This document shows, piece by piece, positions 1-6,290 of a stretch of DNA of 17,105 bases. The DNA is taken from the NCBI GenBank assembly GCA_002497285.1, contig DANJ01000020.1, positions 1-17,105 on the forward strand. The letters are read 5' to 3'. Below the pieces are notes generated by a model. The model ran no database searches, had not been told where the DNA came from, and was given only the letters and a program-made list of their open reading frames with translations. Numbering within the stretch: the stretch's first letter is position 1; every line of letters starts with the position of its first letter. The translations under genes were made by a program, and so were the position numbers. This DNA is from Candidatus Pacearchaeota archaeon UBA92 (lineage in GTDB: Archaea; Nanobdellota; Nanobdellia; Pacearchaeales; GW2011-AR1).

Positions 1-41
1 CTTTCTGTATAGCTCTCGCTAATCAAAACCTGTGTTTCCAT
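1..41 (-). CDS. 5' end of an unidentified gene running off the left edge
   Basis: On the minus strand an ATG at 41-39 opens a frame that continues to the window edge (13 codons visible, beginning M-E-T-Q-V-L-I-S). A GTGGAG sequence lies just before it with about 7 bases of spacing, a good ribosome binding site, which is the main support for a real start. Too little protein is visible to name it. The leader contains the GC-rich palindrome CGCGA-a-TCGCG at 53-63 and a second GTGGAG further upstream, unusual in this AT-rich DNA. Confidence 0.4.
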   Translation of the reverse strand, partial: METQVLISESYTE

Positions 42-119
42 TTTTATCTCCACGCGAATCGCGTTGTCGCGCTCCACAAAGTTTATTTACGAGAGAAAGC
101 TACCACTACAAATGTTGTT

Positions 120-145
120 CAGGGAGTAGCAACTTGCTCTCCCTG
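120..145. terminator. Hairpin followed by a T-rich tract
   Basis: CAGGGAG (120-126) pairs with CTCCCTG (139-145), and inside it AGCAA (128-132) faces TTGCT (134-138), giving a long near-perfect stem with one bulged T. The next bases are T-rich (TTTTATATTTATTTT). It looks like an intrinsic-terminator-type structure for + strand transcription, although no complete + strand gene precedes it in this window. It could instead be a mobile-element end. Confidence 0.35.
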
Positions 146-171
146 TTTTATATTTATTTTAGTAGAAATAA

Positions 172-276
172 TTACCGCAATTCATTCATTGGCTTGAAAG
201 CCAAGGATTTCTTGCGGAAGGATTAAAATTTGGCGATTCTCCTACTGGGGTAGAATATAAAGTTGAAGACGAATAA
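172..276 (+). pseudogene. Possible C-terminal remnant of a + strand gene
   Basis: A frame open from 172 to the TAA at 274-276 encodes 34 residues with normal composition, containing F-I-H-W-L-E-S-Q-G-F-L and ending V-E-D-E. There is no start codon and an in-frame TAA immediately precedes it (169-171). Its stop lies 2 bases from the stop of the convergent membrane protein at 279, typical spacing for two real convergent genes, so it may be the tail of a gene whose front was lost. It also overlaps the hairpin repeat at 175-217, which could mean the frame is fortuitous. Confidence 0.22.
175..217. repeat. Nested palindrome, copy A (related to 7454-7499)
   Basis: Outer arms CCGCAA (175-180) and TTGCGG (212-217) enclose inner arms TTGGCTT (189-195) and AAGCCAA (198-204). 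The structure and about two thirds of the bases match the palindrome at 7454-7499 beside the IS200-like transposase. Where the two copies differ at arm positions, pairing is kept (CCG/CGG here, TGG/CCA there). It may be a solitary IS end or a REP/MITE-like unit. Confidence 0.4.
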
Positions 277-278
277 TT

Positions 279-707
279 TTATTTTGTTGGATTCTCGTCG
301 TAATAATCATCTTGGTCTTGATTTTTATTTCTCAATGCCACTATAAAGTCAATTCCTAAAAATACAAGTACGATTATTGCAGTAATTATTCCGAAAGTTG
401 ATGTGTATGGTCCGCTATATTTTACGAACAACGCGTATTCTAAAGCGCCGAGTACTGCAAGACCTATAATTGTTCCAAGATAGTCATTTATTTTTGAAAG
501 AGATTTTGTCCACATTAAGAATATGGTTGCTAACATTGAGAAAGCTAAAGAAAATGCAATTTGTGTTAAACCAAATGGCTTTTCAGGAACACTTTGTGAA
601 AGAAGAAAGAAAAATGCAAGTGGAACTATGAGAAAGATTACCAAAAGCATAATTGAAGCATAATTGAACAGAAAATGTTTTTCTTCTTTTAACTCTTTTT
701 TAGGCAT
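279..707 (-). CDS. Four-helix membrane protein, function unknown
   Basis: This 142-residue protein begins with a charged segment rich in Lys and Glu (residues 1-14). Four hydrophobic stretches follow, at roughly residues 16-38, 45-66, 76-95 and 103-124, and the tail is hydrophilic and rich in Asn, Asp and Tyr. The ATG at 707 is the natural start. A TATA-like sequence (minus-strand GATTTATATCC, 752-742) lies about 45 bases upstream, predicting a short leader. It is divergent from the gene at 783, and the 75 bases between them carry a promoter for each. I recognise no family; small DPANN membrane proteins of this kind are mostly uncharacterised. Confidence 0.75.
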   Translation of the reverse strand: MPKKELKEEKHFLFNYASIMLLVIFLIVPLAFFFLLSQSVPEKPFGLTQIAFSLAFSMLATIFLMWTKSLSKINDYLGTIIGLAVLGALEYALFVKYSGPYTSTFGIITAIIVLVFLGIDFIVALRNKNQDQDDYYDENPTK

Positions 708-741
708 TTCATTGTTTGGAGAATTGGATTAATAAACATTT

Positions 742-763
742 AGGATATAAATCTTTAAATATT
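742..763. promoter_or_regulatory. Overlapping divergent TATA boxes
   Basis: On the + strand CTTTAAATATT (753-763) lies about 29 bases before the ATG at 783, the spacing expected of a leaderless archaeal transcript. On the minus strand GATTTATATCC (752-742) lies about 45 bases before the ATG at 707. The two elements are adjacent, so both genes probably share one control region. Confidence 0.5.
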
Positions 764-782
764 GAAATGATTTAAATTTTTT

Positions 783-1142
783 ATGGTGAGTAGAGAAAGT
801 TTTTGTCATACGTATTCTACTACAGGCGAGAATTCTCAAAACAGAACAGTAGTATCTCCATTGGATATGGTTTATGCGTGTGTAAAATTGGAAAGTAGTC
901 CTGAATTTGTGCCAAGTGGTGATTTTGATGTGGATTTTGCAGTTGATAGAGGGAAAATTGTGCCTGCTGAAAGATGCAATGTCAGATCATTCTTAACTAA
1001 TTTTAGAGGCGAAGTTAGAATAAGTTATCATGTTGATGAAAATGGAAGTGAAATACTTTCCATGGATTCAGGAATGCTTAAAAGTCTTGGAAGAACTGCA
1101 AGCGAGTTAATGTTAAGATCTGCATATCAAAGACATCCTTAA
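783..1142 (+). CDS. Hypothetical protein (119 aa)
   Basis: The frame encodes a soluble 119-residue protein with no membrane segment or signal peptide and no motif that I recognise. It contains three cysteines (residues 8, 33 and 65) and an acidic middle section. The ATG at 783 sits about 29 bases after a TATA box, which supports both the start and its expression as a leaderless message. It ends 62 bases before RNase P RNA, which has its own promoter. Possible alternatives are a lineage-specific protein or, less likely, a chance frame; the promoter placement argues for a real gene. Confidence 0.6.
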   Translation: MVSRESFCHTYSTTGENSQNRTVVSPLDMVYACVKLESSPEFVPSGDFDVDFAVDRGKIVPAERCNVRSFLTNFRGEVRISYHVDENGSEILSMDSGMLKSLGRTASELMLRSAYQRHP

Positions 1143-1175
1143 TCTGATAAAATTTCCTTTGCTGAAATACTTACA

Positions 1176-1186
1176 TTTAAAAACTG
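1176..1186 (+). promoter_or_regulatory. TATA box for RNase P RNA
   Basis: TTTAAAAACTG starts 29 bases upstream of the first base of the P1 helix at 1205, the normal archaeal distance from TATA box to transcription start. Confidence 0.5.
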
Positions 1187-1204
1187 ATTTTTACCTGTTT
1201 TAAT

Positions 1205-1536
1205 GAGTCGGGAAGCTGACTTCGGGACAGCCTATTAAATTAGGGAAGATTGAAATGAATCTTTGTTCTGAGGAAGGTCCGGACACCCATTTGCTTCGGC
1301 AGATGAAAAGCGAGCTGTTGAAAAACAGACGGCCGTGAGGTCGAGCTCCGCAACAGAAACGACACAGCTATCATTGAGCAATGAACCTTGCAGGGAGCTG
1401 AGAAATGATGGATATGATGAAACGGGCGCCTTCGCTGGTGCAAGTGCCAAAGCCGCACGCATAGTATGATGTCAGCATGAATTGTCCGTCCTGAAAAGGA
1501 AACGGAATTCAACAGAATCTGGCCTAATCCCGACTC
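1205..1536 (+). ncRNA. rnpB: RNase P RNA (archaeal)
   Basis: This is the catalytic RNA of ribonuclease P, which removes 5' leaders from tRNA precursors. The ends pair as helix P1: GAGTCGGG (1205-1212) with CCCGACTC (1529-1536). Conserved blocks occur in order: GAGGAAGGTCCGGAC near 1270 (CR-I), ACAGAAACGACACAG near 1352 (CR-II/III region), and AACAGAATCTGGCC near 1510 (CR-V). Its G+C content is visibly higher than the flanks. The length of 332 bases is within the usual archaeal range. Its 3' end lies only 3 bases from the stop codon of the convergent gene at 1540. Confidence 0.93.
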
Positions 1537-1539
1537 AAT

Positions 1540-2043
1540 TTATCTCCTCTTACTTTTTTTATTATTTCTCCACCTAGTTGTTTGCATAAGCCAAGCCAAG
1601 TCATTTTGAATTGTTGGAGAATAAATTTTAGGCTTTGATTTTCTACCCTCTACAAAATCTTTTAAGGTTCCAAAATCATTTGGTAAAAGTAGGTCTGGGC
1701 CATTCTCATCATTTTCAAAGCCCTCACTGAGTAGTTCTCGAAAGATGATAACGTAGAAATAATTATGACGATTCTGAGTAAATGGTCCTCCTACTATACA
1801 AAATCTATATTTCCCTTCTATAACGGGCTCTCTTTCATAAAAAGAACTTCTTGGTTTTATATATCCAGTATGGTTAGGCAAAGGGTGTGTGCGAAAATCA
1901 TTTCCAAATGAGTTGGGTTCTTCAGCCCTTGCGGTAAATATCATTCCCACTTCTGGAATAATACACTCCAACCCAGTAGAATCTATTGGAATTATTACTC
2001 CGTTGTTAGAATTTGAGTCATAGACCAATTCATCCCTATCCAT
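1540..2043 (-). CDS. Hypothetical protein (167 aa)
   Basis: I start this at the ATG at 2043 (M-D-R-D-E-L-V-Y). An in-frame TTG at 2061 is possible, but the ATG lies about 29 bases after a TATA box (minus-strand TATAAAAAC, 2072-2064), fitting a leaderless transcript. The protein is soluble, rich in Asn, Pro and Arg, has no signal peptide or membrane helix, and ends in a basic tail (R-W-R-N-N-K-K-S-K-R-R). I do not recognise a family. Its stop is 3 bases from the end of the convergent RNase P RNA, so the two transcripts probably overlap at their 3' ends. Confidence 0.65.
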   Translation of the reverse strand: MDRDELVYDSNSNNGVIIPIDSTGLECIIPEVGMIFTARAEEPNSFGNDFRTHPLPNHTGYIKPRSSFYEREPVIEGKYRFCIVGGPFTQNRHNYFYVIIFRELLSEGFENDENGPDLLLPNDFGTLKDFVEGRKSKPKIYSPTIQNDLAWLMQTTRWRNNKKSKRR

Positions 2044-2063
2044 TATATTTCTGGAAAACAACT

Positions 2064-2096
2064 GTTTTTATACCTTGCGTCAAAAACATTTAAAAG
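2064..2096. promoter_or_regulatory. Divergent TATA boxes for tRNA-Phe and the 2043 gene
   Basis: On the + strand TTTAAAAG (2089-2096) ends 24 bases before the tRNA 5' end at 2120. On the minus strand TATAAAAAC (2072-2064) lies 29 bases before the ATG at 2043. Both spacings fit archaeal promoters. Confidence 0.5.
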
Positions 2097-2119
2097 TCAA
2101 TTAAATCATGTTTTGTTAT

Positions 2120-2191
2120 GGGTAGGTAGCTCAGTGGGAGAGCACACGACTGAAGCTCGTGGTGTCGGGGGTTCGATTCCCTCTCTACCCA
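2120..2191 (+). tRNA. tRNA-Phe (GAA)
   Basis: A complete cloverleaf can be drawn. The acceptor GGGTAGG (2120-2126) pairs with TCTACCC (2184-2190), with discriminator A at 2191. The D arm is GCTC/GAGC. The anticodon stem CACGA/TCGTG holds loop CTGAAGC, with anticodon GAA at 2152-2154. The T arm is GGGGG-TTCGATT-CCCTC. The 3' CCA is not encoded. No intron is present. The gene at 2208 begins 16 bases later with no room for its own promoter, so the two may be co-transcribed. Confidence 0.96.
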
Positions 2192-2207
2192 TTTAGTAAA
2201 GAGAAAA

Positions 2208-2594
2208 ATGATAACCATAATAATATTTTCTGTAATTGGTGTATTGCTTTCAGTATATTCGATTTATGTTAGTGAGAAATCTAAGAATAGAAATTATCAT
2301 GCAGTCTGCGATATAAGTGATAATGTTTCATGTAGTAAAGCTTTTGGAAGTAAATATGGAAAAACTTTTGGGGTGAGCAATTCTGTTTGGGGAATTATTT
2401 TCTATCTTACTCTTATTGTGCTTGGATTCTTTGGATTTGCTAACTATATATTCTACCTTGCGATTTTGAGTTTTCTAGGAAGCTTGTATTTGGCTTACGT
2501 TTTGTATTTTAAACTTAAAGATTGGTGTATAGTTTGTACTGGAGTTTATATGTTGAATGCGCTAATTCTCATTTTTAGTTACCTTGCTATTTGA
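2208..2594 (+). CDS. VKOR-family membrane thiol oxidoreductase
   Basis: This 128-residue protein belongs to the vitamin K epoxide reductase family. These enzymes use a membrane quinone to oxidise a thioredoxin-like partner and so drive disulfide formation outside the cytoplasm. All four redox cysteines are present: the loop pair C34 and C42 (C-D-I-S-D-N-V-S-C) and the active-site CxxC at C107-C110 (W-C-I-V-C). The conserved Ser of the S-N-S-V-W-G segment (residue 57) is also there. Helices lie at about residues 2-21, 58-76, 79-101 and 107-127. The length is that of a stand-alone domain with no fused thioredoxin. It starts 16 bases after the tRNA. A TlpA-like partner is found only at 12191, and that one is damaged. 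Confidence 0.88.
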   Translation: MITIIIFSVIGVLLSVYSIYVSEKSKNRNYHAVCDISDNVSCSKAFGSKYGKTFGVSNSVWGIIFYLTLIVLGFFGFANYIFYLAILSFLGSLYLAYVLYFKLKDWCIVCTGVYMLNALILIFSYLAI

Positions 2595-2599
2595 AAACA

Positions 2600-2609
2600 T
2601 TTATAAAAG
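2600..2609 (+). promoter_or_regulatory. TATA box for the DUF4190-like gene
   Basis: TTTATAAAAG begins 29 bases before the ATG at 2629, consistent with a leaderless transcript that would carry the downstream pilin-like and RuBisCO genes. Confidence 0.5.
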
Positions 2610-2628
2610 AAATTGTGTAAATAGAAGT

Positions 2629-2904
2629 ATGAAAAAAGAGGAAATGAGAGATAATAGTTTTGGTATCGTCGGGGTTGTTTTTGGTATCTTAAGTGTCCTT
2701 TCTGTATCTGCTGTTGGAGTTGTTTTGGGCGCCGTTGGATTAGTTTTTAGTATTGTTCAAAATAAAAGATTTAAGGAAAAGTGGGGTAAGGCTGGAATTA
2801 TATTAAATGCTATAGGCATAGTTCTTGGAATTGTTGCAATTGTTTTATATATAAAATATGGTGGTTATTTGAATCAGATACAGCAGTTACAGGGTGCACC
2901 GTGA
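2629..2904 (+). CDS. DUF4190-like small membrane protein
   Basis: The start is the ATG at 2629 (M-K-K-E-E-M-R-D-N-S), 29 bases after a TATA box; a TTG at 2584 would overlap the VKOR gene and is unlikely. The 91-residue product has two hydrophobic segments at about residues 10-36 and 52-73. They are separated by a short basic loop (Q-N-K-R-F-K-E-K-W-G-K-A-G) and rich in Gly, Val and Ile. The pattern F-G-I-V-G-V-V-F-G-I-L-S followed by a G-x-A-G-I-I-L-N segment is typical of DUF4190. The function of the family is unknown. The stop codon overlaps the GTG start of the next gene (GTGA), so the two are probably translationally coupled. Confidence 0.75.
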   Translation: MKKEEMRDNSFGIVGVVFGILSVLSVSAVGVVLGAVGLVFSIVQNKRFKEKWGKAGIILNAIGIVLGIVAIVLYIKYGGYLNQIQQLQGAP

Positions 2905-3497
2905 ACAAAAAAGGCGCTTTTGAGCTTTCCGTCGGAACTATTGTAATAATTGTTATCGCGATGGCTATGCTTATTATGGGACTTGTTCTTGTGAGAAATA
3001 TTTTTACTGGTGCTACTGACAGCGTAGATACTATAAATGACAGAGTGAAAGAACAGATTGCAGGACTATTTGCCGATGAAGGTGCGGATGTGGTTGTTAA
3101 GCTTGGAGAAGGAAAGACACTTACGGTGAAGCCGAACGATGAAATTTCTGGTGTGGCTTTTGGCGCGAGAACTCCTGATGGATCTGAAACTGGAAGCCGA
3201 ACCAGATTGAAATATAAACTTACTATTGAGGCTCCTACCGGAAGTAATTGTGCAAGCGCTTTAGGGCAAAGCAGAGCTGAAAGTCTTTTCATAACAAAAC
3301 TTAATACTGATAATCAATTTGATGAGTTTGATGGGGCAAATGCTTTTGCAATTGTTGAAATGAGAATTCCAAAAGGAACAACTGCTTGTTCACAGAAAGT
3401 ACTTATTGATGTTAAGGATACTTCTGCTACGAGCCAGGGTTATTATGCCGGAAGTTTCTTTAAGGTAGAAATAGGAAAGTCTGGATTGTTGGGATAA
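2901..3497 (+). CDS. Pilin-like secreted or membrane-anchored protein
   Basis: The product (198 aa) starts at a GTG overlapping the previous stop (GTGA). Its N-terminus, K-K-G-A-F-E-L-S-V-G-T followed by about 20 hydrophobic residues (11-32), has the layout of an archaeal class III (prepilin) signal: basic residues and Gly, then Glu, then the hydrophobic helix. This N-terminus recurs in many DPANN surface proteins. The rest is a soluble, beta-rich domain with two cysteines (about residues 117 and 153) that could form a disulfide. It lies 3 bases upstream of RuBisCO and is probably in the same transcript. A structural pilin or a membrane-anchored accessory protein are both possible; processing by the prepilin peptidase is inferred. 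Confidence 0.7.
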   Translation: MNKKGAFELSVGTIVIIVIAMAMLIMGLVLVRNIFTGATDSVDTINDRVKEQIAGLFADEGADVVVKLGEGKTLTVKPNDEISGVAFGARTPDGSETGSRTRLKYKLTIEAPTGSNCASALGQSRAESLFITKLNTDNQFDEFDGANAFAIVEMRIPKGTTACSQKVLIDVKDTSATSQGYYAGSFFKVEIGKSGLLG

Positions 3498-3500
3498 AAA

Positions 3501-4796
3501 ATGAGTCAATACCTTGATTTTGTCGATTATAATTATAAACCTAGTAAGAAAGATATGGTTTGTTTGTTCAGGTTTGAGCCAAGAGCTGGTGTAAGTGTTA
3601 AAGAAGTTTTAGGAAGAATTGCTGCTGAATCAAGCAATGGTACATGGACTAAACTTACGACTTTAAAACCACATATTAGAAAAATTAGGGGGCGGGCTTT
3701 TTATGTTAGAGGAAATTTGGTAAAGATTGCTTATCCGGAGGTACTTTTTGAAGCGGGAAGTATGCCTCAGATCTATTCTGCTATCGCGGGAAATATATTT
3801 GGGATGAAAGCAGTGAATAATTTAAGATTAATGGACATAGATTTTCCTGATTCTATTATGAAAAGTTTTAAGGGTCCTCAATTTGGAATTGAAGGCGTTA
3901 GAAGATTTATGAAAGTTAAGAAAAGGCCCTTAACTGCAACTGTACCTAAGCCTAAAGTTGGAATGACTACAAAAGAACATGCGCAAGTAGGATATGAAGC
4001 CTGGGCTGGAGGATTAGATTTTCTTAAAGATGATGAGAATCTTACCGATCAGAAATTTAATAGATTTGAAGCAAGGGCTAAAGCCTGTGCTAAAATGAGA
4101 GATAGAGCTGAAAAAGAAACTGGAGAGAAGAAAGATTATTTCATTAATGTAACTGGAGAAGCAAAAGAAATGCTTATAAGAGCAAAGATTGCGGCAGATT
4201 ATGATTTTAAATATGTCATGTGTGACATAGTTACCGCGGGATGGTCTGGATTGCAAACACTGAGAAACTTTACCCAAGATACTAAACAAGCAATACATGC
4301 ACATAGGGCGATGCATGCGACGTTTGATAGAAATCCTAGACATGGACTATCCATGCTTACTCTCGCTAAATGTGCAAGACTTGTCGGTGTTGATAATATT
4401 CATATCGGAACTGTTATTGGAAAGCTTGTCGGAAGCAAAGATGAAGTTTTAGCTATAGAAGATGAAATGGAATATTCAAATATTGAAGAAGAATTTAAGA
4501 AAGGAATCTTAGAGGAAAACTGGAGAAATATAAAATCTGTTTTCCCATGTTCTTCCGGAGGTTTGCATCCTGGAATTGTTCCAGATATTATGAAAATGCT
4601 TGGAAACAATATAGTCATTCAGGCTGGAGGGGGAGTGCATGGACATCCTTTTGGAACTAAGGCTGGAGCGGAAGCATTAAGACAGGCGATTGATGCAACA
4701 ATGGAAGGAGAAAGCCTAAAAGAATATGCCAAAGGGCCCGGAATGAATTCTTTGAAAGTTGCTTTAGAACATTTTGGACACGAAAAGCCGATTTAG
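3501..4796 (+). CDS. rbcL: RuBisCO large subunit, form II/III-like
   Basis: Ribulose-1,5-bisphosphate carboxylase makes two 3-phosphoglycerates from RuBP and CO2. In archaea it normally acts after AMP phosphorylase and ribose-1,5-bisphosphate isomerase in nucleotide salvage; neither gene is in this window. The 431-residue protein appears catalytically complete. E43 is in A-A-E-S-S-N-G-T-W-T, N98 in the A-G-N-I-F-G segment, and K150 and K152 in K-P-K. The carbamylated K176 is in G-G-L-D-F-L-K-D-D-E, with H268, H301, the loop 6 lysine K308 (G-K-L), S-G-G-L-H at 352-356 and the phosphate-binding G-G-G at 376-378. The Q-A-G-G-G-V-H-G-H-P segment resembles form II/III enzymes more than classical form III; that subtype is my inference. 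The gene starts 3 bases after the pilin-like gene. Confidence 0.93.
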   Translation: MSQYLDFVDYNYKPSKKDMVCLFRFEPRAGVSVKEVLGRIAAESSNGTWTKLTTLKPHIRKIRGRAFYVRGNLVKIAYPEVLFEAGSMPQIYSAIAGNIFGMKAVNNLRLMDIDFPDSIMKSFKGPQFGIEGVRRFMKVKKRPLTATVPKPKVGMTTKEHAQVGYEAWAGGLDFLKDDENLTDQKFNRFEARAKACAKMRDRAEKETGEKKDYFINVTGEAKEMLIRAKIAADYDFKYVMCDIVTAGWSGLQTLRNFTQDTKQAIHAHRAMHATFDRNPRHGLSMLTLAKCARLVGVDNIHIGTVIGKLVGSKDEVLAIEDEMEYSNIEEEFKKGILEENWRNIKSVFPCSSGGLHPGIVPDIMKMLGNNIVIQAGGGVHGHPFGTKAGAEALRQAIDATMEGESLKEYAKGPGMNSLKVALEHFGHEKPI

Positions 4797-4801
4797 ATAA
4801 G

Positions 4802-4811
4802 CTTAAAAGCC
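4802..4811 (+). promoter_or_regulatory. TATA box for the translation cluster
   Basis: CTTAAAAGCC begins 29 bases before the ATG at 4831, predicting a leaderless transcript. It lies 6 bases after the RuBisCO stop codon, so the RuBisCO and translation operons are packed tightly. Confidence 0.5.
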
Positions 4812-4830
4812 GATTTTCTCTATTTTTTAA

Positions 4831-5376
4831 ATGGAAAATTATAAGAAACATAAGTGGTTTTACACTTCGAACAAAGTATTAGTTGTCGGTGGGAAAAATG
4901 CTGAAAATAATGATGATTTGATTAAAGGATTAAAAAATTCAGGAAAAGATTATTGGATTATGCATACATCTCATCCTGGAAGCCCTTTTTCAGCAGTCAT
5001 ATCTGACAAACCAAGTAAAGAAGATATTGAAGAGGCTGCAATTTTCACGGGATGTTTTTCTAAAGCCTGGAAGCTTGGAATGAAAGATACGGAAATTCAT
5101 ATTTTTAGGCTTGGACAACTTAAGAAATCTAAGGGAATGAAAACAGGGACCTGGGGTGTGAATGGAATCGTAAAAAAAATGAAAGTTAAACTAAAACTAT
5201 TTTTAATTAAACAGAAGGGAATTTTAAGGGCTGTGCCTAAAGGAAATGGACTAGAAGTTTGTCCAGGAAAAACAGATAAAATAAAAATGGCAGATAAAAT
5301 TATTAAAGCTTTGAATAGAAAATATGATAAAGAAGAAGTTATTGCTGCACTGCCTGCAGGAGGAGTGAAAATATGA
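4831..5376 (+). CDS. Stand-alone NFACT-R (DUF814) domain protein
   Basis: The 181-residue product matches the NFACT-R domain. In the full-length family (RqcH/Tae2/NEMF) this lies beside the NFACT-N and coiled-coil parts and helps bind stalled large ribosomal subunits. The start K-H-K-W-F-Y-T-S-N, the V-V-G-G-K-N-A-E-N-N-D-D segment (about residues 19-30) and the H-T-S-H-P-G-S-P-F-S-A-V segment (about 46-57) are its hallmarks. The NFACT-N and coiled-coil parts are absent, so this is a single-domain form, as in several archaea. A role in ribosome or tRNA interaction is inferred from the family and from the ribosomal genes that follow. Its stop overlaps the next start (ATGA). Confidence 0.82.
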   Translation: MENYKKHKWFYTSNKVLVVGGKNAENNDDLIKGLKNSGKDYWIMHTSHPGSPFSAVISDKPSKEDIEEAAIFTGCFSKAWKLGMKDTEIHIFRLGQLKKSKGMKTGTWGVNGIVKKMKVKLKLFLIKQKGILRAVPKGNGLEVCPGKTDKIKMADKIIKALNRKYDKEEVIAALPAGGVKI

Positions 5377-5648
5377 CTTCAAGAGGATTGACTAAATTTA
5401 ATATAGGTAAAAATGGAATTACTCCTGGAGTAATCGCAAGTCTCAATGCCGCATTCAAAACTCATAAATTAATCAGAATATCATTATTGAAGAACTATTG
5501 TAGAGACAGAGAAGATAAGGAAAAAATTGCTGAGGAATTAAACCAAAAACTTGAAGGGTATTTTAGGCATAATATTATTGGATTCACTATTATTATGAGA
5601 AAAGTCGGAAAGAAGAAAAATAAATCGTTCGGAACAGAAGATTTATAA
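5373..5648 (+). CDS. YhbY/CRS1-YhbY (CRM) RNA-binding protein
   Basis: This is a 91-residue protein with the CRM-domain pattern: K-F-N-I-G-K-N-G-I-T-P-G-V-I near the start, where a Gly-rich turn precedes a helix. It is followed by K-T-H-K-L-I-R-I-S-L-L-K and a final beta strand G-F-T-I-I-M-R-K-V-G-K-K-K. The bacterial relative YhbY binds the large ribosomal subunit precursor, and archaeal versions are often coded among ribosomal genes. It overlaps the NFACT-R gene by four bases (ATGA) and precedes S19e, so a role in ribosome assembly is likely but inferred. Confidence 0.82.
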   Translation: MTSRGLTKFNIGKNGITPGVIASLNAAFKTHKLIRISLLKNYCRDREDKEKIAEELNQKLEGYFRHNIIGFTIIMRKVGKKKNKSFGTEDL

Positions 5649-5680
5649 GGGTTATTTTTTAACTATCTTTGTTCAATCAA

Positions 5681-6088
5681 ATGGTAAATATAAAAGATAT
5701 GGAGTCTGGAAAATATAATAAGCTATTAGCTGCAGCTCTTAAGAGTGTTGAAGAATTTAAAGCCCCTGACTGGTCATATTTTGTTAAAACTGGAACGAAT
5801 AAAGTAAGACCAGTTATAGAAGAAGATTTTTGGTATAAGAGAGCCGCTAGTATATTGAGACAAATTTATATTAGAGGAGTTGTTGGCACTCAAAGATTGA
5901 GAACGAGGTATGGTGGAAGGAAAAATAGAGGAGTTGTGACTGGTAAATTTATGAGAGGCGGGGGAAAGATAATAAGAGTAATACTTCAGCAATCAGAGGC
6001 AGCCGGTTTTGTTGAAAAGTCAACTGGAAAAAAGAAAGGAAGGCAACTTACGGTTAAGGGAAAAGAATTCTTAGAGGATATAAAATGA
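5681..6088 (+). CDS. rps19e: Ribosomal protein S19e
   Basis: A small-subunit ribosomal protein found in archaea and eukaryotes. I use the ATG at 5681 (M-V-N-I-K-D-M), giving 135 residues; an upstream TTG at 5669 would add only four. A TATA-like sequence (TTTATAAGG, near 5642-5650) suggests a short leader of about 10 bases. Recognisable segments are A-P-D-W-S-Y-F-V-K-T-G, the W-Y-K-R-A-A-S-I-L-R block, R-G-V-V-G-T-Q-R-L-R-T-R-Y-G-G-R-K-N-R-G and the C-terminal G-R-Q-L-T-V-K-G-K-E-F-L. Together they span the winged-helix fold of S19e. The stop overlaps the L39e start (ATGA). Confidence 0.95.
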   Translation: MVNIKDMESGKYNKLLAAALKSVEEFKAPDWSYFVKTGTNKVRPVIEEDFWYKRAASILRQIYIRGVVGTQRLRTRYGGRKNRGVVTGKFMRGGGKIIRVILQQSEAAGFVEKSTGKKKGRQLTVKGKEFLEDIK

Positions 6089-6285
6089 CAAGGCATTATC
6101 AAAAAAAGGTTAAACTTGGAGTTGAGGGCAGAAGAACCAAATGGGCTCCGTTTTGGGCAGTAGTCAAAAGATTTGGACAGGGAAAGAAAAAACATCCTAG
6201 TGAAATGACGAAACAAAGAAGACACTGGAGAAGAACTAAATTAAAGATAAAACCTAGAAAATCTAGGAAGAGTCACTTCGGATAA
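6085..6285 (+). CDS. rpl39e: Ribosomal protein L39e, extended
   Basis: This very basic 66-residue protein carries the L39e core: T-K-W-A-P-F-W-A-V-V-K-R at about residues 18-29, then H-P near 37-38 and R-R-H-W-R-R-T-K-L at about 45-53. L39e lines the peptide exit tunnel of archaeal and eukaryotic ribosomes. Typical L39e has about 50 residues; here there is a longer insert before R-R-H-W-R-R and an extra basic tail (K-P-R-K-S-R-K-S-H-F-G). It overlaps S19e by four bases and precedes L31e by 5 bases, a common archaeal gene order. Confidence 0.9.
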   Translation: MTRHYQKKVKLGVEGRRTKWAPFWAVVKRFGQGKKKHPSEMTKQRRHWRRTKLKIKPRKSRKSHFG

Positions 6286-6290
6286 ACAAA

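Noticed and set aside
32..226. A 64-codon + strand frame near the left edge
   Set aside because: It crosses the leader of the minus-strand gene and two hairpins, has an odd composition, and conflicts with the better supported frame ending at 276.
1235..1512. Two minus-strand reading frames of 75 and 90 codons
   Set aside because: They lie entirely inside RNase P RNA on the opposite strand and have no protein-like features; the higher G+C content of the RNA explains the lack of stops.
2810..3292. A 160-codon minus-strand frame opposite the pilin-like gene
   Set aside because: Antisense shadow of two well-supported + strand genes.
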